Assembly: GCA_037389465.1 (NCBI GenBank)
Contig: JAZARR010000078.1
Coordinates: 3,100,001 to 3,164,000 of the forward strand
Direction: 5' to 3'
Length of the DNA: 64,000 nt
Origin: Baylisascaris procyonis
Lineage: Eukaryota; Nematoda; Chromadorea; Rhabditida; Ascarididae
Shown piece by piece: positions 63,434 to 64,000 of the stretch. The position numbers were made by a program, and so were the translations under genes. Every line of letters starts with the position of its first letter. The stretch's first letter is position 1. A model generated the notes under the pieces. That model was not told the origin of the DNA, searched no databases, and saw nothing but the letters and a program-made list of their open reading frames with translations.

Positions 63434-64000
63434 TTAAATTACCACTTGTTCAGCGCTTAAATCGTATTTATTGTTAGCGTTTTTGATTCTCGTTTTTGGC
63501 TGCAAACTTGAGAGCCGTCGGTGATATCGAAAGGGCACTCTAGTATCATTGTAGTATAATTCGGACCAATTCAATCTCATGTCATCTTTAGATTCGCTAG
63601 CGCCTCCACTTTCCTCTACCCCATCTCATCTTCCCTTTCTGCCTTGTAATGCGTACCGTTCGAATTGAATATTGCAGAATGAACAGTGCTGCTCAACTGT
63701 GGTGGAGGAGTTGGAAAAAAAGTACCTCTGCGATGAGGATGCCGATACCGAGGTCCTCTTCTATACAATAGTAGGTCTTGTTGATTTTCGGATCCGGTGA
63801 CATTTACAGAAGCCTTGTAGAAAGGCATCAGGCATCCCAAATACAAACGTCATGAATCTTCCCGTCATGTCTAAAAAATATTTGGCATCATTTCAGGTGC
63901 AGTATTTTTACCTCCAAAGGGCTTTCTCGTTATTCATTTGTGTTTACCATCTTAGTAGCATTTTCACTATTTTTGCTTACCTTTTGATTGTTATGAAGTC

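Overview
This is a eukaryotic, intron-rich, AT-rich window, most likely from a nematode. The ORF-like stretches are mostly chance; the real coding sequence sits in short exons of about 45-250 bp with GT..AG introns whose acceptors are mainly TTTCAG, TACAG, TTTAG or TATAG. Reading splice sites and phases by eye gives two well-supported genes, both on the minus strand. The organism call is an inference from intron style and gene content; another invertebrate is not excluded.

Layout. 1-6861: no recognisable gene. 6862-17347 (minus): an AP-2 family transcription factor (TFAP2 / nematode aptf type), eight exons, about 382 aa, with a 5.9-kb intron. 17.4-40.3 kb: about 23 kb with no confident gene. 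It holds a 1.5-kb near-identical second copy (about 33968-35464) of the middle AP-2 exons, a GC-rich island at 29.65-30.36 kb, one exon-like plus-strand segment at 25.2-25.56 kb, and a tRNA-like relic at 30.62 kb. 40366-55938 (minus): an oxysterol-binding-protein-related lipid transfer protein of the ORP5/ORP8 class (PH domain, ORD with the EQVSHHPP signature, C-terminal membrane anchor), about 15 coding exons and two alternative first exons 3 kb apart. 56-58.4 kb: CpG-rich promoter-like DNA, then nothing recognised. 58.4-60.7 kb: degenerate reverse-transcriptase remnants (minus). 60.75-60.81 kb: two adjacent perfect hairpins. 62.44 kb: a perfect X-box (RFX/DAF-19 site) about 100 bp upstream of a candidate plus-strand first coding exon. 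The last 0.8 kb has exon-like minus-strand sequence that I could not assign.

The two main genes are not functionally linked: one is a developmental nuclear DNA-binding dimer, the other an ER-anchored phospholipid/PI4P exchanger at membrane contacts. The most interesting observations are the recent partial AP-2 duplication, the paired first exons of the ORP gene, and the X-box with its candidate ciliary gene start.
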